A stretch of DNA of 64,000 nucleotides from Bradyrhizobium sp. 132 (GTDB lineage Bacteria > Pseudomonadota > Alphaproteobacteria > Rhizobiales > Xanthobacteraceae), in assembly GCF_023074185.1 (NCBI RefSeq), contig NZ_JADPKY010000024.1:62001-126000 (forward strand), read 5' to 3'. Made by a program: the position numbers and the translations under genes. The stretch's first letter is position 1. Each line of letters opens with the position of its first letter. Below, piece by piece: positions 18,601 to 27,565 of this stretch. The notes below the pieces were generated by a model, which worked only from the letters and a program-made list of their open reading frames with translations, was not told where the DNA came from and did not search any database.

Positions 18601-20336
18601 CGCGGTCCGATGATGGAGACGAGGCTCATCACCAGCTCCTCGCGGATCGGATCGATCGGCGGGTTGGTGACCTGCGCAAAGTTCTGCTTGAAGTAGGTGA
18701 ACAGCGGCTTGGCCTTGTCCGACAGCGCCGAGATCGGCGTGTCGTTGCCCATCGAGCCCGCGGCTTCCTCGCCAATCGAGGCCATCGGCGTCATCAGGAT
18801 GGTGATGTCTTCCTGGCTGTAGCCAAACGCCTGCTGGCGATCGAGCAGCGACAGGTTGGAGCGCACGCCGGTGGTCGGCGCCTTCGGCAGCTCTTCCAGC
18901 ACGATCTGGGTCCGCTCCAGCCACTCCGTGTAGGGATGGCTCCTCGCGAGCTCGGCCTTGATCTCGTCGTCGGGGATGAGGCGGCCCTGCTCGAGGTCGA
19001 CCAGCAGCATCTTGCCGGGCTGCAAGCGCCACTTGGTGATGATCTGGTCCTCGGGAATCGTCAGCACGCCCATCTCGGACGCCATCACGATGCGGTCGTC
19101 CTTGGTGACGAGATAGCGCGCTGGCCGCAGGCCGTTGCGGTCGAGCGTGGCGCCGATCTGGCGGCCGTCGGTAAAGGCGATCGCGGCGGGGCCGTCCCAC
19201 GGCTCCATCAGGGCTGCATGGTATTCGTAGAAGGCGCGGCGCTTCTCGTCCATCAAGGGATTGCCGGCCCACGCCTCCGGAATCATCATCATGACGGCGT
19301 GCGGCAGCGAGTAGCCGCCCTGCACCAGGAATTCGAGTGCGTTGTCGAAGCAGGCGGTGTCCGACTGGCCTTCGTAGGAGATCGGCCAGAGCCGGTTGAT
19401 GTCCTTGCCGTACAGCTCGGAGCTCACCGAAGCCTGGCGCGCTGCCATCCAGTTGGTGTTGCCGCGCAGCGTGTTGATCTCGCCGTTATGCGCGATCATG
19501 CGGTAGGGATGTGCCAGCGACCAGGCCGGGAAAGTGTTGGTCGAGAAACGCTGGTGAACGAGTGCGAGCGCGCTCTCGAAATCCTTTTCGTGCAGATCGG
19601 GATAATACTTGCCGAGCTGGTCGGCGAGGAACATGCCCTTGTAGATCACGGTGCGGCACGACATCGAGCAGGGATAATAGCCGGCGAGGCCGCGGTCGCG
19701 GCGCTGGTAGATCGCCTGCGAGATCGACTTGCGCAGGATGTAGAGCCGGCGTTCGAAATCGTCCTCGGTTTTGGCGGTGCCGTTGCGGCCGATGAACACC
19801 TGCATGCAGGCGGGCTCGGTCGGCTTCACGGTGACGCCGAGCGAGGAGTTGTCGGTCGGCACGTCGCGCCAGCCGAGCAGCGTCAGGCCCTCTTCCTTGA
19901 TCTGGTCGGCAATGATGCTCTTGATGACGTTGCGCCAGGCGGTGTCGCGCGGCATGAACAGCGCGCCGATGGCGTATTCGCCCGGATTGGGCAGCGCGAA
20001 GCCCAGCTCCTTGGCCTTGCGAGTGAAGAAGGCGTGCGGAATCTGCACCAGAATGCCGGCGCCGTCACCGGCGCGCGGATCGGCGCCGACGGCGCCGCGG
20101 TGCTCGAGGTTGCAGAGGATGCTGAGTGCGTCCGCGACGATCTCGTGGGACTTCTGGCCCTTGATGTTGGCGATGAAGCCGACGCCGCAGGAATCCTTTT
20201 CCAGGCTCGGATCGTACAGGCCTATGGCCGGCGGGCGCGAATTGTGTTCCTGAATCGGGTCGCTCGTTTTCGAGGCGAGCGTCGCCGACAGTTGTTCTGC
20301 CACGATGTTTCCGCGCTCGACTTGCGACCCGTTCAT
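15603..20336 (-). CDS. gltB: Glutamate synthase large subunit
   Basis: Alpha subunit of GOGAT (1577 residues from the chosen start). It combines a class II glutaminase domain, an FMN-binding synthase domain and a beta-helix domain, making two glutamates from glutamine and 2-oxoglutarate. The catalytic Cys is residue 50 in D-S-C-G-V-G-F, so about 49 residues would be removed as a propeptide. The 3Fe-4S motif [14 protein letters not shown] and the FMN-domain G-E-G-G-E segment are present. I chose the ATG at 20336 because GAGGACGAGGAC precedes it; an ATG at 20360 would add eight residues. It is followed by gltD in the usual gltBD order. Confidence 0.97.
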   Translation of the reverse strand: MNGSQVERGNIVAEQLSATLASKTSDPIQEHNSRPPAIGLYDPSLEKDSCGVGFIANIKGQKSHEIVADALSILCNLEHRGAVGADPRAGDGAGILVQIPHAFFTRKAKELGFALPNPGEYAIGALFMPRDTAWRNVIKSIIADQIKEEGLTLLGWRDVPTDNSSLGVTVKPTEPACMQVFIGRNGTAKTEDDFERRLYILRKSISQAIYQRRDRGLAGYYPCSMSCRTVIYKGMFLADQLGKYYPDLHEKDFESALALVHQRFSTNTFPAWSLAHPYRMIAHNGEINTLRGNTNWMAARQASVSSELYGKDINRLWPISYEGQSDTACFDNALEFLVQGGYSLPHAVMMMIPEAWAGNPLMDEKRRAFYEYHAALMEPWDGPAAIAFTDGRQIGATLDRNGLRPARYLVTKDDRIVMASEMGVLTIPEDQIITKWRLQPGKMLLVDLEQGRLIPDDEIKAELARSHPYTEWLERTQIVLEELPKAPTTGVRSNLSLLDRQQAFGYSQEDITILMTPMASIGEEAAGSMGNDTPISALSDKAKPLFTYFKQNFAQVTNPPIDPIREELVMSLVSIIGPRPNLFDLQGLATTKRLEARQPILTDADLEKIRSISDVADSHFKSRTLDTTFHAGLGAAGMDQVLDELCARAESAVREGVNIIILSDRMVGTDRVPIPSLLACASVHHHLIRTGLRTSVGLVVESGEPREVHHFACLAGYGAEAINPYLAFETIIAMKDRLPGSLDDYEIVKRYIKSIGKGLLKVMSKMGISTYQSYCGAQIFDAIGLKAEFVGKFFAGTHTRVEGVGLAEIAEEAVRRHADAFGDALVYKTALDVGGEYAYRSRGEDHAWTAESVGLLQHAARGNSLDRYRAFAKILNEQSERLLTLRGLFRIKNADEEKRKPVALDQVESAKDIVKRFATGAMSFGSISREAHTTLAIAMNRIGGKSNTGEGGEEADRFKPMPNGDSMRSAIKQVASGRFGVTTEYLVNSDMMQIKMAQGAKPGEGGQLPGHKVDATIAKVRHSTPGVGLISPPPHHDIYSIEDLAQLIYDLKNVNPTGDVSVKLVSEIGVGTVAAGVAKARADHVTIAGFEGGTGASPLTSIKHAGSPWEIGLAETHQTLVRERLRSRIVVQVDGGFRTGRDVVIGALLGADEFGFATAPLIAAGCIMMRKCHLNTCPVGVATQDPVLRKRFTGQPEHVINYFFFVAEEVREIMASLGFRTFNEMIGQVQLLDQTRLVAHWKAKGLDFSKLFVKQKEEKGQKVYHSERQNHHLEAVLDRTLIEKATPALDRGAPVKIEAGINSTNRSAGAMLSGMVAKIYGNAGLPHDTIHVSLKGTAGQAFGAWLAHGVTFELEGEANDYVGKGLSGGRIIVKPPANSAIVPEESIIVGNTVMYGATDGECYFRGVAGERFAVRNSGAVAVVEGAGDHCCEYMTGGIVVVLGKTGRNFAAGMSGGIAYVLDESGDFDKLCNMAMVELEPVLSEELINAGTYNHSGDLEAHGRVDVFKNLLASDVERLHVLITRHAKATGSKRAADILANWKDWLPKFRKVMPVEYRRALREMAANADAEPKIAIGA

Positions 20337-20826
20337 GTCCTCGTCCTCTCCATGCGGCAAGCTGCCTCACCGCCATCTTCGGCGCACCTTGGGCGTCCCG
20401 CGGCACCCGCTTCTGGGTCACCGCTCGTCCGCTCGCGAGCCGCATTTTCTTAAATTCAGGCCAAGGCGTTCTTCGTCCCCGAGAACGGCTTTGCCTGTTG
20501 CCTTACTGGCGCTCGAAAGCACCGACTTTCGTTGCAATCCCTATGCCGGAATCGCAAGCAAAATTGAGACAGTCTTCCTGTCCTAACCATCACCTTGCCA
20601 AATTTTTGTCTATCACACAAGCGCGTGCAAGTCCCGATTCCCGAGGTGTCAATCACCGCTTTCCGCAAGCCGTGCGGCCCCGGTTTTGAAGCAAACGCGC
20701 CCTGATCCGGCCCTGCCGACGCCGAAATCCCTAAGGATGCTTCGGATCGACCCTTCGAAAGGCGCGCCACGCCGCAAGAAGCGAAAGAGCGCGAGACGTT
20801 CGGGGGCTGACAGGAGCGTGTCGACC
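20337..20826. other. Intergenic region upstream of gltB and a divergent secreted-protein gene
   Basis: About 490 bp between the divergent gltB start and the gene at 20827. It must hold both promoters. I looked for a sigma-54 site and found only a weak TTGGCA-like stretch near 20597 without the matching GC half, and no convincing sigma-70 boxes or palindromes. Overlapping reading frames here look like shadows of GC-rich DNA. Confidence 0.4.
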
Positions 20827-21603
20827 ATGAAGTTTTTCACAGGATGTGTGGCCGCTGCCACGCTGGTGCTGGCTGCGACCGCGGCTCAAGCGCAGGTTCT
20901 TGCGCAAGTTCCGGCGAACGGTAGCGGGAGCAGGGCCGCTATTGCGGTGTCGGATTTCGACGGCCCCTATGCGCCATCGGACGCCGCGACGCCGCCGCGT
21001 TACGGCCAAGGCTACGGCTATGGCTACGAAGACCGCGGCCCGCCCCCGGTGCTGCTGCCGTCGACCGAGGTCTACGCGGTGCTGCGCGATAACGGCTTCT
21101 CGCCGCTGGGCATCCCGCGCCTGCGCGGCAGCGTCTACACCATCGCGGTGATCGACCGCCGCGGCGAGGACGGCCGGCTGGTGATCGATGCCCGCGACGG
21201 AAGAATTTTGCGCTTCATGCCGGCCGCTGACGCCTACGGCATGGCGCCTGCCTACGAGCAGCCCGCGGTTGCGCCCTACCGCCCGCAAAGCGCGCTGCCG
21301 CCACCGACCATGGTCCGCAGTGGCCCGCCACGCCCGCCGGCCCCGATTCCGCATGTCGCCAGCCGCGCCGTACCGGTGCCGAAGGCCGCCCCGCCGCGTG
21401 GCGAGGCGCCGGTCGCCGCCAAGCCGGCCGAACCCACGACGCAGCAGGCCCAGGCGCCGCAGCCTGCGCAGCAGGCGGTGGCCGTGCAGGCCAAGCCCAC
21501 CGAAGCCGCACCGCAAGCCGCGGCAGCAACCGTCGTTCAGGCCAAGCCGGCTCCCAGGATCATGCCGACGCAGGAGATGCCGGCCGCACAGGGACTGGAT
21601 TAG
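20827..21603 (+). CDS. Secreted protein with Pro/Ala/Gln-rich tail, function unknown
   Basis: Exported protein of 258 residues. The ATG at 20827 follows CAGGAG and starts a clean signal peptide (M-K-F-F-T-G-C-V-A-A-A...A-Q-A-Q). A Gly/Tyr-rich stretch (Y-G-Q-G-Y-G-Y-G-Y) precedes a compact segment of about 65 residues: V-Y-A-V-L-R-D-N-G-F-S-P-L-G-I-P-R-L-R-G, then Y-T-I-A-V-I-D-R-R-G and L-V-I-D-A-R-D-G-R-I. That segment resembles a PepSY-like fold often seen in Bradyrhizobium secreted proteins. The last ~100 residues are Pro/Ala/Gln-rich and probably disordered. It ends in a strong terminator. No function can be assigned. Confidence 0.78.
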   Translation: MKFFTGCVAAATLVLAATAAQAQVLAQVPANGSGSRAAIAVSDFDGPYAPSDAATPPRYGQGYGYGYEDRGPPPVLLPSTEVYAVLRDNGFSPLGIPRLRGSVYTIAVIDRRGEDGRLVIDARDGRILRFMPAADAYGMAPAYEQPAVAPYRPQSALPPPTMVRSGPPRPPAPIPHVASRAVPVPKAAPPRGEAPVAAKPAEPTTQQAQAPQPAQQAVAVQAKPTEAAPQAAAATVVQAKPAPRIMPTQEMPAAQGLD

Positions 21604-21616
21604 ACCTGAGCAAAAC

Positions 21617-21646
21617 AAAAGCGCCCGAAAACCTCGGGCGCTTTCT
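21617..21646. terminator. Rho-independent terminator between convergent genes
   Basis: Perfect 9-bp stem AGCGCCCGA / TCGGGCGCT (21620-21628 and 21634-21642) with loop AAACC. It is flanked by an A run on the left and TTTCT on the right, so it can work for both the secreted-protein gene (+) and the alpha/beta hydrolase (-). Confidence 0.85.
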
Positions 21647-21664
21647 CATTGAGCCGATCGCCGG

Positions 21665-22435
21665 TCAGCTCCGCCCGTACCCCGCCGCTTCCAGGATCAG
21701 GTTCGCCACTTCTTTCGGGTGCGACACCAGCGAGAGGTGGCCGGCATCGAGCTCGACCGTGGTGGCGTTCATGCGCTTGGCGAGGAAACGTTCGAAATCG
21801 GGATTGATGGTGTAGTCGTTCTTCGACACCGCGTACCAGCTCGGCTTGGAATGCCATGCCGCCTCCGTGGTGCGGCCGGCGAAGATCGAGGCGGCCGTTG
21901 GCCATTGCACGGCGTAGAGCGCCTCGGCCTGCTCCGGCTTAACGCCATTGGCGAAGTACTTCAGGAAGGCGTCTTCCGAAAGCTTGGTGTAACCGTCGCG
22001 CTCGACGACGCCGGCGCGCACCGGTCCCGCGGGGAATTGCTTCGACAGAGCGACGAAATCCTCGTTGGCATCGGGTGCGCGGGCGGCGACATAGACGAGG
22101 CCGGTGACCTTTGGGTCGTTGCCGACCTGGCTGATCACGGTGCCGCCCCAGGAATGCGCAACCAGCACGGTTGGACCATCCTGTTCGGCCAGCGCGCGCT
22201 TGGTCGCCTCGACGGAGTCCGACAGCGACGATAGCGGATTCTGCACGGCAGTGACGTTGAGGCCTGCGGCCTGGAGGATCGGGATCACCTCCGACCAGCT
22301 TGAGCCGTCGGCCCAGGCGCCGTGCACCAGCACGACGTTCCTGGCCTTCACCGTCTGCGGGGTCTGTGCGTGAGCAAGGCTGATGGGGGCCGCCAGCAGG
22401 CTCGCGGCGACGAAAAGGCTGCGCCAAAGTGTCAT
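21665..22435 (-). CDS. Secreted alpha/beta hydrolase
   Basis: Exported hydrolase of 256 residues with a signal peptide (M-T-L-W-R-S-L-F-V-A-A-S...A-H-A-Q). The fold markers are the oxyanion-hole segment V-L-V-H-G-A-W-A-D-G-S-S-W, the nucleophile elbow A-H-S-W-G-G (Ser in G/A-x-S-x-G context) and a late Asp/His pair in L-D-A-G-H-L-S. It resembles the short-chain esterase / salicylate-esterase-like group that includes pyrethroid hydrolases, but the substrate is unknown. Upstream ATGs at 22453 and 22471 exist; I chose 22435 because it gives a normal signal peptide. It is convergent with the preceding gene through a shared terminator. Confidence 0.87.
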   Translation of the reverse strand: MTLWRSLFVAASLLAAPISLAHAQTPQTVKARNVVLVHGAWADGSSWSEVIPILQAAGLNVTAVQNPLSSLSDSVEATKRALAEQDGPTVLVAHSWGGTVISQVGNDPKVTGLVYVAARAPDANEDFVALSKQFPAGPVRAGVVERDGYTKLSEDAFLKYFANGVKPEQAEALYAVQWPTAASIFAGRTTEAAWHSKPSWYAVSKNDYTINPDFERFLAKRMNATTVELDAGHLSLVSHPKEVANLILEAAGYGRS

Positions 22436-22741
22436 GATCGTTTTCCGTCTCATTTTGTGTTCGATATCCAAAGGACGGTGTGCGGAGCGGCGGCGTTACG
22501 CGTGGTCACTCACCTGTGACAAGTGTCGGGCGCGTACGAGACTCGCAGGCGAGCCCGCGAGGTGTGGGGGCAACGTAGAATAACGGACCCAAACCTGTAT
22601 TTCGATTTCAACGAAAACCAGCTGACTGCCGCTGGATCTTGCCGCGCTGACGAGACAGTTGGACCCGTATGAAATATATCGATGGAGGAGTAGCCACAGG
22701 GCTACTTGCGGCTTTTCGCGAGGCAACGACTGGACAAGCAA

Positions 22742-22769
22742 AAAACGCCCCGGGGCACCGGGGCGTTTT
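22742..22769 (-). terminator. Rho-independent terminator of the Hsp20 gene
   Basis: Perfect 12-bp inverted repeat AAAACGCCCCGG / CCGGGGCGTTTT with a 4-base loop, 27 bp past the Hsp20 stop. Transcribed leftward it ends in a U run. The rest of the gap from 22436 to 22741 shows nothing else I can support. Confidence 0.88.
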
Positions 22770-22795
22770 CGCAACCTGGAAGTGGCGTGAGTGAT

Positions 22796-23266
22796 TTATG
22801 CGGCGGCTTGCGCGGCCGAGTTTTCGATCACCTGCGCCTTTGGCGTGCTGCTGCTGATCGAGATTTGGCGGGGCTTCTTGGCCTCGGGAATTTCGCGCAC
22901 AAGGTCGACGTGAAGCAGGCCGTTCTCGAGCGAGGCGTCCTTCACCTGTACAAAGTCGGCAAGCTGGAAGGCGCGCTCGAAGGCACGCGCGGCGATGCCG
23001 CGGTAGAGCACTTCGGACTTCGAGTTCTCGTTGGTGACTTTCTCGCCCTTGATCGTCAGCGTGTTTTCCTTCGCGACGATGGAGAGCTCATCCTTGGCAA
23101 AGCCCGAAACCGCAACGGTGATGCGATAGTCGTTCTCGCCGGTGCGCTCGATGTTATAGGGGGGATAACCGGGGCTGCCGTCCGAGCTCGTCTGGTCGAG
23201 CAGGTTGAAGAGGCGGTCAAAGCCGACGGTGGAACGATAAAAGGGGGTCAGATCGTAGGTACGCAT
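22796..23266 (-). CDS. Small heat-shock protein (Hsp20/alpha-crystallin, IbpA-type)
   Basis: ATP-independent chaperone of 156 residues that binds unfolding proteins as large oligomers. It starts M-R-T-Y-D-L-T-P-F-Y-R-S-T-V-G-F-D-R-L-F, as class A rhizobial sHsps do. It contains the alpha-crystallin core (Y-R-I-T-V-A-V-S-G-F, then L-T-I-K-G-E-K and F-E-R-A-F-Q-L-A-D) and the late G-L-L-H-V-D-L motif. The ATG at 23266 follows TGGAGGACTTGACC, which lies inside a ROSE thermometer hairpin. The frame is open further upstream, but that part is the structured leader. A strong terminator follows. Heat induction at the level of translation is well established for this gene class in Bradyrhizobium. Confidence 0.96.
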   Translation of the reverse strand: MRTYDLTPFYRSTVGFDRLFNLLDQTSSDGSPGYPPYNIERTGENDYRITVAVSGFAKDELSIVAKENTLTIKGEKVTNENSKSEVLYRGIAARAFERAFQLADFVQVKDASLENGLLHVDLVREIPEAKKPRQISISSSTPKAQVIENSAAQAAA

Positions 23267-23271
23267 GGTCA

Positions 23272-23325
23272 AGTCCTCCATTGAGCGACTGTTGGAAACC
23301 CGCCCGCCAATCGGGCCGGGCTTTC
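23272..23325 (-). promoter_or_regulatory. ROSE-type RNA thermometer in the Hsp20 leader
   Basis: On the minus strand, 5 bases upstream of the Hsp20 ATG, the leader can fold as AGUC-(G)-CUC / loop AAUG / GAG-GACU (23272-23290). The UCGCU stretch pairs with the Shine-Dalgarno and leaves one bulged G, which is the hallmark of ROSE elements. A second stem just upstream (23295-23325) pairs GAAA-g-CCCG-g-CCCG with CGGGCGGGUUUC, again with bulged Gs. ROSE thermometers melt on heating to free the ribosome site. The match was found by eye. Confidence 0.88.
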
Positions 23326-23472
23326 GTCTGTGTGCAGCCTGATGTTCCGGTTCCGAAACACTGGTAGCGGCCTGCACCATGGTGATATGGGTTTTGGGAA
23401 ACTGCGTTCAAGAGGGCGGCTATCTGCGCCTTTTCGGCGCTCCCGCCCCCTGATTCTCAAAACCTCCCGCCC

Positions 23473-24420
23473 ATGACGCTGGTCTCGATTCCGTCCAATC
23501 CTGTTCCCGAAGACGTCGTCAGCGGCACCATCAAGACCCCTGATGGCGCCGAGCTGCGCTTTGCGCGCTGGGCACCGCCGGCAAACCGCAAGGGCACGGT
23601 TTGCGTCTTCACCGGACGCAGCGAGCAGATCGAGAAATATTTCGAGACCGTGCGCGACCTGCGCGACCGCGGCTTTGCTGTGGCGATGATCGACTGGCGC
23701 GGGCAGGGCCACTCCTCGCGCCGCCTGCGGGATCCGCGCAAGGGCTATGTACGTGACTTCGCCGATTTCGAGATCGACGTCGAGACCTTCGTGCAGCAGG
23801 TGGTGCTGCCGGATTGCCCGCCGCCCTTCTTCGCCCTCGCCCACTCCATGGGCGGCACAGTGTTGCTGCGGGTCGCGCATGCGGGCAAGCGCTGGTTCGA
23901 CCGCATGGTGCTGTCGGCGCCGATGATCGACCTGCCCGGCCGCGCTACCTCGTTTCCGGCGCGGACGCTTTTGAAGACGATGCGCGTGTTGGGAATGGGC
24001 GGCCGCTACGTCCCCGGCGGTAGCGACCACATCACCGGGCTCAATCCCTTCATCAACAATCCACTGACCAGCGATCCCGTGCGCTACGCGCGCAATGCCG
24101 CGATCCTTGAGGAGGATCCGACGCTGGGGTTGGCCTCACCGACGGTCGCCTGGGCCGATACCGCCTTCCGCGCGATGAACACCTTCAGAGGCAAAAACTA
24201 CCCGTCGAAGATCCGTCAGCCGATCCTGATGCTGGCGGCTTCCAGCGACACCGTGGTCTCGACCGCGGCGATCGAGGAGTTCGCCTATCATCTGCGCGCC
24301 GGCTCCCATCTCGTGATCGCCGGCGCCAAGCACGAGATCCTCCAGGAGCAGGACCGCTACCGTTCCCAATTCTGGGCAGCCTTCGACGCCTTCGTGCCGG
24401 GCACGCCGCTGTTCAAGTGA
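23473..24420 (+). CDS. Alpha/beta hydrolase, lysophospholipase (PldB-like) type
   Basis: Cytoplasmic hydrolase of 315 residues resembling monoacylglycerol lipases / lysophospholipases (Hydrolase_4). Features are R-F-A-R-W-A-P-P near the start, a F-T-G-R-S-E-Q-I-E-K-Y segment in place of the usual HG oxyanion loop, I-D-W-R-G-Q-G-H-S, and the nucleophile elbow A-H-S-M-G-G with a later His in A-K-H-E-I-L-Q-E. No signal peptide is seen. It is divergent from the Hsp20 gene, with the ROSE leader in between, and is followed by a palindromic repeat. Natural substrate is unknown. Confidence 0.88.
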   Translation: MTLVSIPSNPVPEDVVSGTIKTPDGAELRFARWAPPANRKGTVCVFTGRSEQIEKYFETVRDLRDRGFAVAMIDWRGQGHSSRRLRDPRKGYVRDFADFEIDVETFVQQVVLPDCPPPFFALAHSMGGTVLLRVAHAGKRWFDRMVLSAPMIDLPGRATSFPARTLLKTMRVLGMGGRYVPGGSDHITGLNPFINNPLTSDPVRYARNAAILEEDPTLGLASPTVAWADTAFRAMNTFRGKNYPSKIRQPILMLAASSDTVVSTAAIEEFAYHLRAGSHLVIAGAKHEILQEQDRYRSQFWAAFDAFVPGTPLFK

Positions 24421-24467
24421 GGGGGGAGCGACGGCGGTGCGCTGCCTCGGCCCGCTTGGTCGCAAGA

Positions 24468-24600
24468 CCCTCATGGTGAGGAGCGCGGAACGCGCGTCTC
24501 CGGACGATGCTTCGCATCGCCGGGCGAAACATGAAGGCCCGGCTCTCGCCCTCGGCCATCCTTCGAGACGCCCGCTTTGTGCGGGCTCCTCAGGATGAGG
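24468..24600. repeat. Palindromic repeat family C, copy 2
   Basis: An inverted copy of the family C element: it starts ccctcatggtgagg and ends cctcaggatgagg, with gacgcccgctttgtgcggg inside. It carries an extra internal hairpin (cgatgcttcgcatcg) and lies between convergent genes. Confidence 0.8.
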
Positions 24601-24625
24601 GCGGCGTGCTCGGGACAGAGCTCGG

Positions 24626-27391
24626 CTACAGCGTCTTCAGATACTCGATCAGATCGTAGCGCTCGTTGTCGTCCTTGAACACGCGGCCGATAACGCCGGG
24701 ACGTTTCTCCTCACCCGGTTTGCGCTCGAAGGAATGGCCGAGCACGCTGTTGCCCTGGATCGGATCCTTGTCCGACCCCGCCGAGAACTCGGTTTCACCC
24801 GTCTTGCACTTCTCGTCGGCGGTGACCGCAAAGCCGACGGTCACGGGATCATAGTCGCGGCGGCCCATGCAGAATTTTTGCGGACGCTCGCTTGCAGGCT
24901 TCAGCAACCAGTAGAGAGACGGCACCGAACCGTTGTGCAGATAGGGCGCGGTGGCCCAGATCCCGTTGAGCGGCCGCGCGCGATAGCGTGCTCCCCCCAC
25001 CGGATTGAGGCAATTCTTGCGCGCGAGGTTCCACAATTTCGCCCGCTCGGCGTCTGGAGTCTTCTCATCGTCCATCCATTTGCGGGCGACCAGGTCCACC
25101 ACCGTCATGAGCCCGAGCGCATACACCATCTCGGTCGGCGAGCTCGCGGTCGAGACGTCGCATTGCCACCATTTCTGGAGGTCGGCCGTATTCACCTTCA
25201 GGAAGCCGGGCACATCGACAATCCTGTTGCTGAGCACGAGCGACTGTTCGGGGTCGGTCTTGATCTCGTCGAGGGGGATCGTCACCGCGTTCAGGACCTT
25301 GCCGTCGCCGCTCGGCTCCCAATGTCCGGAGGACCAGAAAGCCGGAGTGTCGATGGCGGGCAAATGGCATCCGGAACACATCTCGGCGTAGATCTTGCGA
25401 CCATTGTCGACCTTCTTCTGATCAAGCCTCCAATTGTCGCCGAGGATCTGCGACGGCCATTTCGGCGCCAGCAGGCCTCCGAACTTCGGACCGGTGGAGG
25501 GATCAGCCGTCTTGAACGGATCGGGCCCCCTGAGCATGTCCTCGATCCAGCCGAGCGTGTTGATATGAACGGAGGACCGCCAAATCCTGTCCTCCGGATA
25601 GGCGTCGGACAGGTTGAGCAGCGCCGTCACGCCGAGTGCCTCGCCGGCGTTGCGGATCAGCGGCTGCTCGATCGAGGCGTCGTACTGGGCGAACTTGAAC
25701 CACGGCACTGTCCAGATCGGAGGGTAGCTGACCGGCGCGTCCTGGGCGTGCAGGTTCTTCTCGAATCCCTTGATCCCGCTCAGCGCCAGGTCCTGCGAAA
25801 AGACCTGATTGCCGATGCGATTGAGAGCGTCGAGGCGGCCGAATCCCTCCTCGGTGTCACTCTGCTGCCTGCCGTTCCAGGTCTTCTTGCCTTCAATCGT
25901 CTTTTGCTGGATTTTCGCCCAGTCGATCAGGAAATTGCCGATCGCGCTGAGCTTCTGCTTGAGCGCGTCGCGGTCCGTCTTGCTGGCGTCGGGGCCGAGC
26001 ACGCGATCGGCGAAGCGCTGGAAGCGGAACGGCACGTAAAGCGTGTAGGCGATCGACAGGCCGGTGGAGAGCTCGAGCTTCTTCAGGTCGGTCATGGCCG
26101 GGCCGCCGTCGAACCGGATGTCGATGCCCTGGTAATGGATCTGGCCGGTATGGCAGGCCGCGCAGGTCAGCCCGATCTTGTCCTCTTCGCGTCGGCCGGT
26201 CGCGGGATCGCTGACCCCGGTCATCCGCGCGAAGCCGACCGGCAGGCCGTCGACGTTCTCCGCCGGTGTCCACCTGGTCGACCAGTCCGGCGCTTGCGTC
26301 GTCTCGTAGACATTGGCGTAGCCGAAGCGGCGCAATGACGCCGCGTCGGTCTGGATCGACTGCGGGCTCGGGATGAAGCCGAAGCGCTCGAGATAGGCGC
26401 TGTCCGTCATCATGCCTGGGGGCGAGAACAGGTGCAGGCGCGGCTGCTCCAGCGCCATGAACCATTCATAGGGTACTGGAAAGGTCGCCGTGCCCTGGCT
26501 GGCGTGGTGAAACCAGTGCCTGTCCTTCAGCGACCAGTTTTGCTCGAGCCAATAGGCCGCCTTCGTCTCGGGCACAGCGGGCAGGGGCGGCGGCAGCAGA
26601 TTCACGAGAATCCCCTTTTGCGGCAGCATGGCGCGGACCTGGTCGGGGAATTCGGCGACGGCAACGAGCAAGACGAGGCCGAGGGCGACGAGCAGGGCCG
26701 CAAACTTGAGGGCGCCCCGCACCACACGCTGGCAGGCCGACAGCGCCGGCTGCGATACGAGCCGCTGGTTGATGCGAGCAGGAAATTGGCGCTCGTTGAA
26801 CAGCGTGCGCACGTCGGCCACGCTGAGATAGCGGTCCTCACCCTCGCCCTTGCCCACGATCTTCAGCAGGATCGGCCATTCGAACTTCATCAGCAGGGAG
26901 TAGTACCAGCGCGCGGCGCTGCCGGCGCGCTTGAGGTTGTCGCGCATGAAGACGTCGATTTCCGAGGCGTTGAGACCCGGCTCGGAGCCGCCGCCGTTCG
27001 GATTCTGGTAATTCCGGCCGAAGCTCGCAAACCGCGCGAGCTCGTCCTCGTCGACCTTGCCGTCGACGCCGAGGACGCGCGAGCCGGCACCGCGCTTGTC
27101 GAGGGGGCCACCACGCAGCGCGTCGAGCTGAGCGCCCGAAAATGCGCTCTTCAGGATGTGACCGAGACCGTTTGCGATGAGCGCGACCCCGCGGACCTGG
27201 ATGCGCGCGAAGGCCTTCTTCAGCCCGGTCTCGCCGGTTGCATTTGCAATCGTCTGCGACAGCGTCCCGAGCGGGACAGTCCCGCCGTCAACAAAGCCTT
27301 CGCCGACGAGGCCGCGCAGGAATGGACAGGGATTGTTCGGCGAGACCTGGATTGAGGGGTCGAAGGGGGGCTTCGAAGCGGAATCATGCAT
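24626..27391 (-). CDS. Membrane-anchored di-heme cytochrome c with EF-hand-like N-terminal domain
   Basis: Protein of 921 residues with three parts. Residues 1-225 form a soluble domain carrying an EF-hand-like loop (D-G-K-V-D-E-D-E-L, about 110-118) and a second Ca-site-like segment near 187-200. Residues 229-247 form one membrane helix. Residues 270-921 form a periplasmic domain with two heme c sites, C-A-A-C-H (410-414) and C-S-G-C-H (672-676). The periplasmic part, starting Y-W-L-E-Q-N-W-S-L-K-D-R-H-W-F, resembles di-heme peroxidase / RoxA-like cytochromes. Since heme attachment is periplasmic, the N-terminal domain should be cytoplasmic. The substrate is unknown; oxidation of an apolar compound or peroxide is possible. 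It is flanked by a repeat and a cyclase gene. Confidence 0.85.
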   Translation of the reverse strand: MHDSASKPPFDPSIQVSPNNPCPFLRGLVGEGFVDGGTVPLGTLSQTIANATGETGLKKAFARIQVRGVALIANGLGHILKSAFSGAQLDALRGGPLDKRGAGSRVLGVDGKVDEDELARFASFGRNYQNPNGGGSEPGLNASEIDVFMRDNLKRAGSAARWYYSLLMKFEWPILLKIVGKGEGEDRYLSVADVRTLFNERQFPARINQRLVSQPALSACQRVVRGALKFAALLVALGLVLLVAVAEFPDQVRAMLPQKGILVNLLPPPLPAVPETKAAYWLEQNWSLKDRHWFHHASQGTATFPVPYEWFMALEQPRLHLFSPPGMMTDSAYLERFGFIPSPQSIQTDAASLRRFGYANVYETTQAPDWSTRWTPAENVDGLPVGFARMTGVSDPATGRREEDKIGLTCAACHTGQIHYQGIDIRFDGGPAMTDLKKLELSTGLSIAYTLYVPFRFQRFADRVLGPDASKTDRDALKQKLSAIGNFLIDWAKIQQKTIEGKKTWNGRQQSDTEEGFGRLDALNRIGNQVFSQDLALSGIKGFEKNLHAQDAPVSYPPIWTVPWFKFAQYDASIEQPLIRNAGEALGVTALLNLSDAYPEDRIWRSSVHINTLGWIEDMLRGPDPFKTADPSTGPKFGGLLAPKWPSQILGDNWRLDQKKVDNGRKIYAEMCSGCHLPAIDTPAFWSSGHWEPSGDGKVLNAVTIPLDEIKTDPEQSLVLSNRIVDVPGFLKVNTADLQKWWQCDVSTASSPTEMVYALGLMTVVDLVARKWMDDEKTPDAERAKLWNLARKNCLNPVGGARYRARPLNGIWATAPYLHNGSVPSLYWLLKPASERPQKFCMGRRDYDPVTVGFAVTADEKCKTGETEFSAGSDKDPIQGNSVLGHSFERKPGEEKRPGVIGRVFKDDNERYDLIEYLKTL

Positions 27392-27565
27392 GGCCCAGAA
27401 TCCTGAAAGCAGCGAATCGTAAAATACAGGCGCGGCGATAGAGCGGGGAAAGTCCTAACAAACCGGCAGTACATTATACTACTTCAGCGTGTAAGGAAGT
27501 GTGGTTGAATTCACTGTCGTGTCAATCAAGGTGGACGGAAATTGCCGCGTGGCCGCGGCTGGCCC

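Noticed and set aside
15762..20453. Very long + strand frames opposite gltB
   Set aside because: They mirror gltB codons in GC-rich DNA, giving Asp/Arg/Ala/Val/Gly-rich nonsense without domains; gltB on the minus strand is beyond doubt.
20580..20620. Sigma-54 promoter for gltB
   Set aside because: TTGGCA is present on the minus strand, but the required TTGC-like half at the correct spacing is missing.
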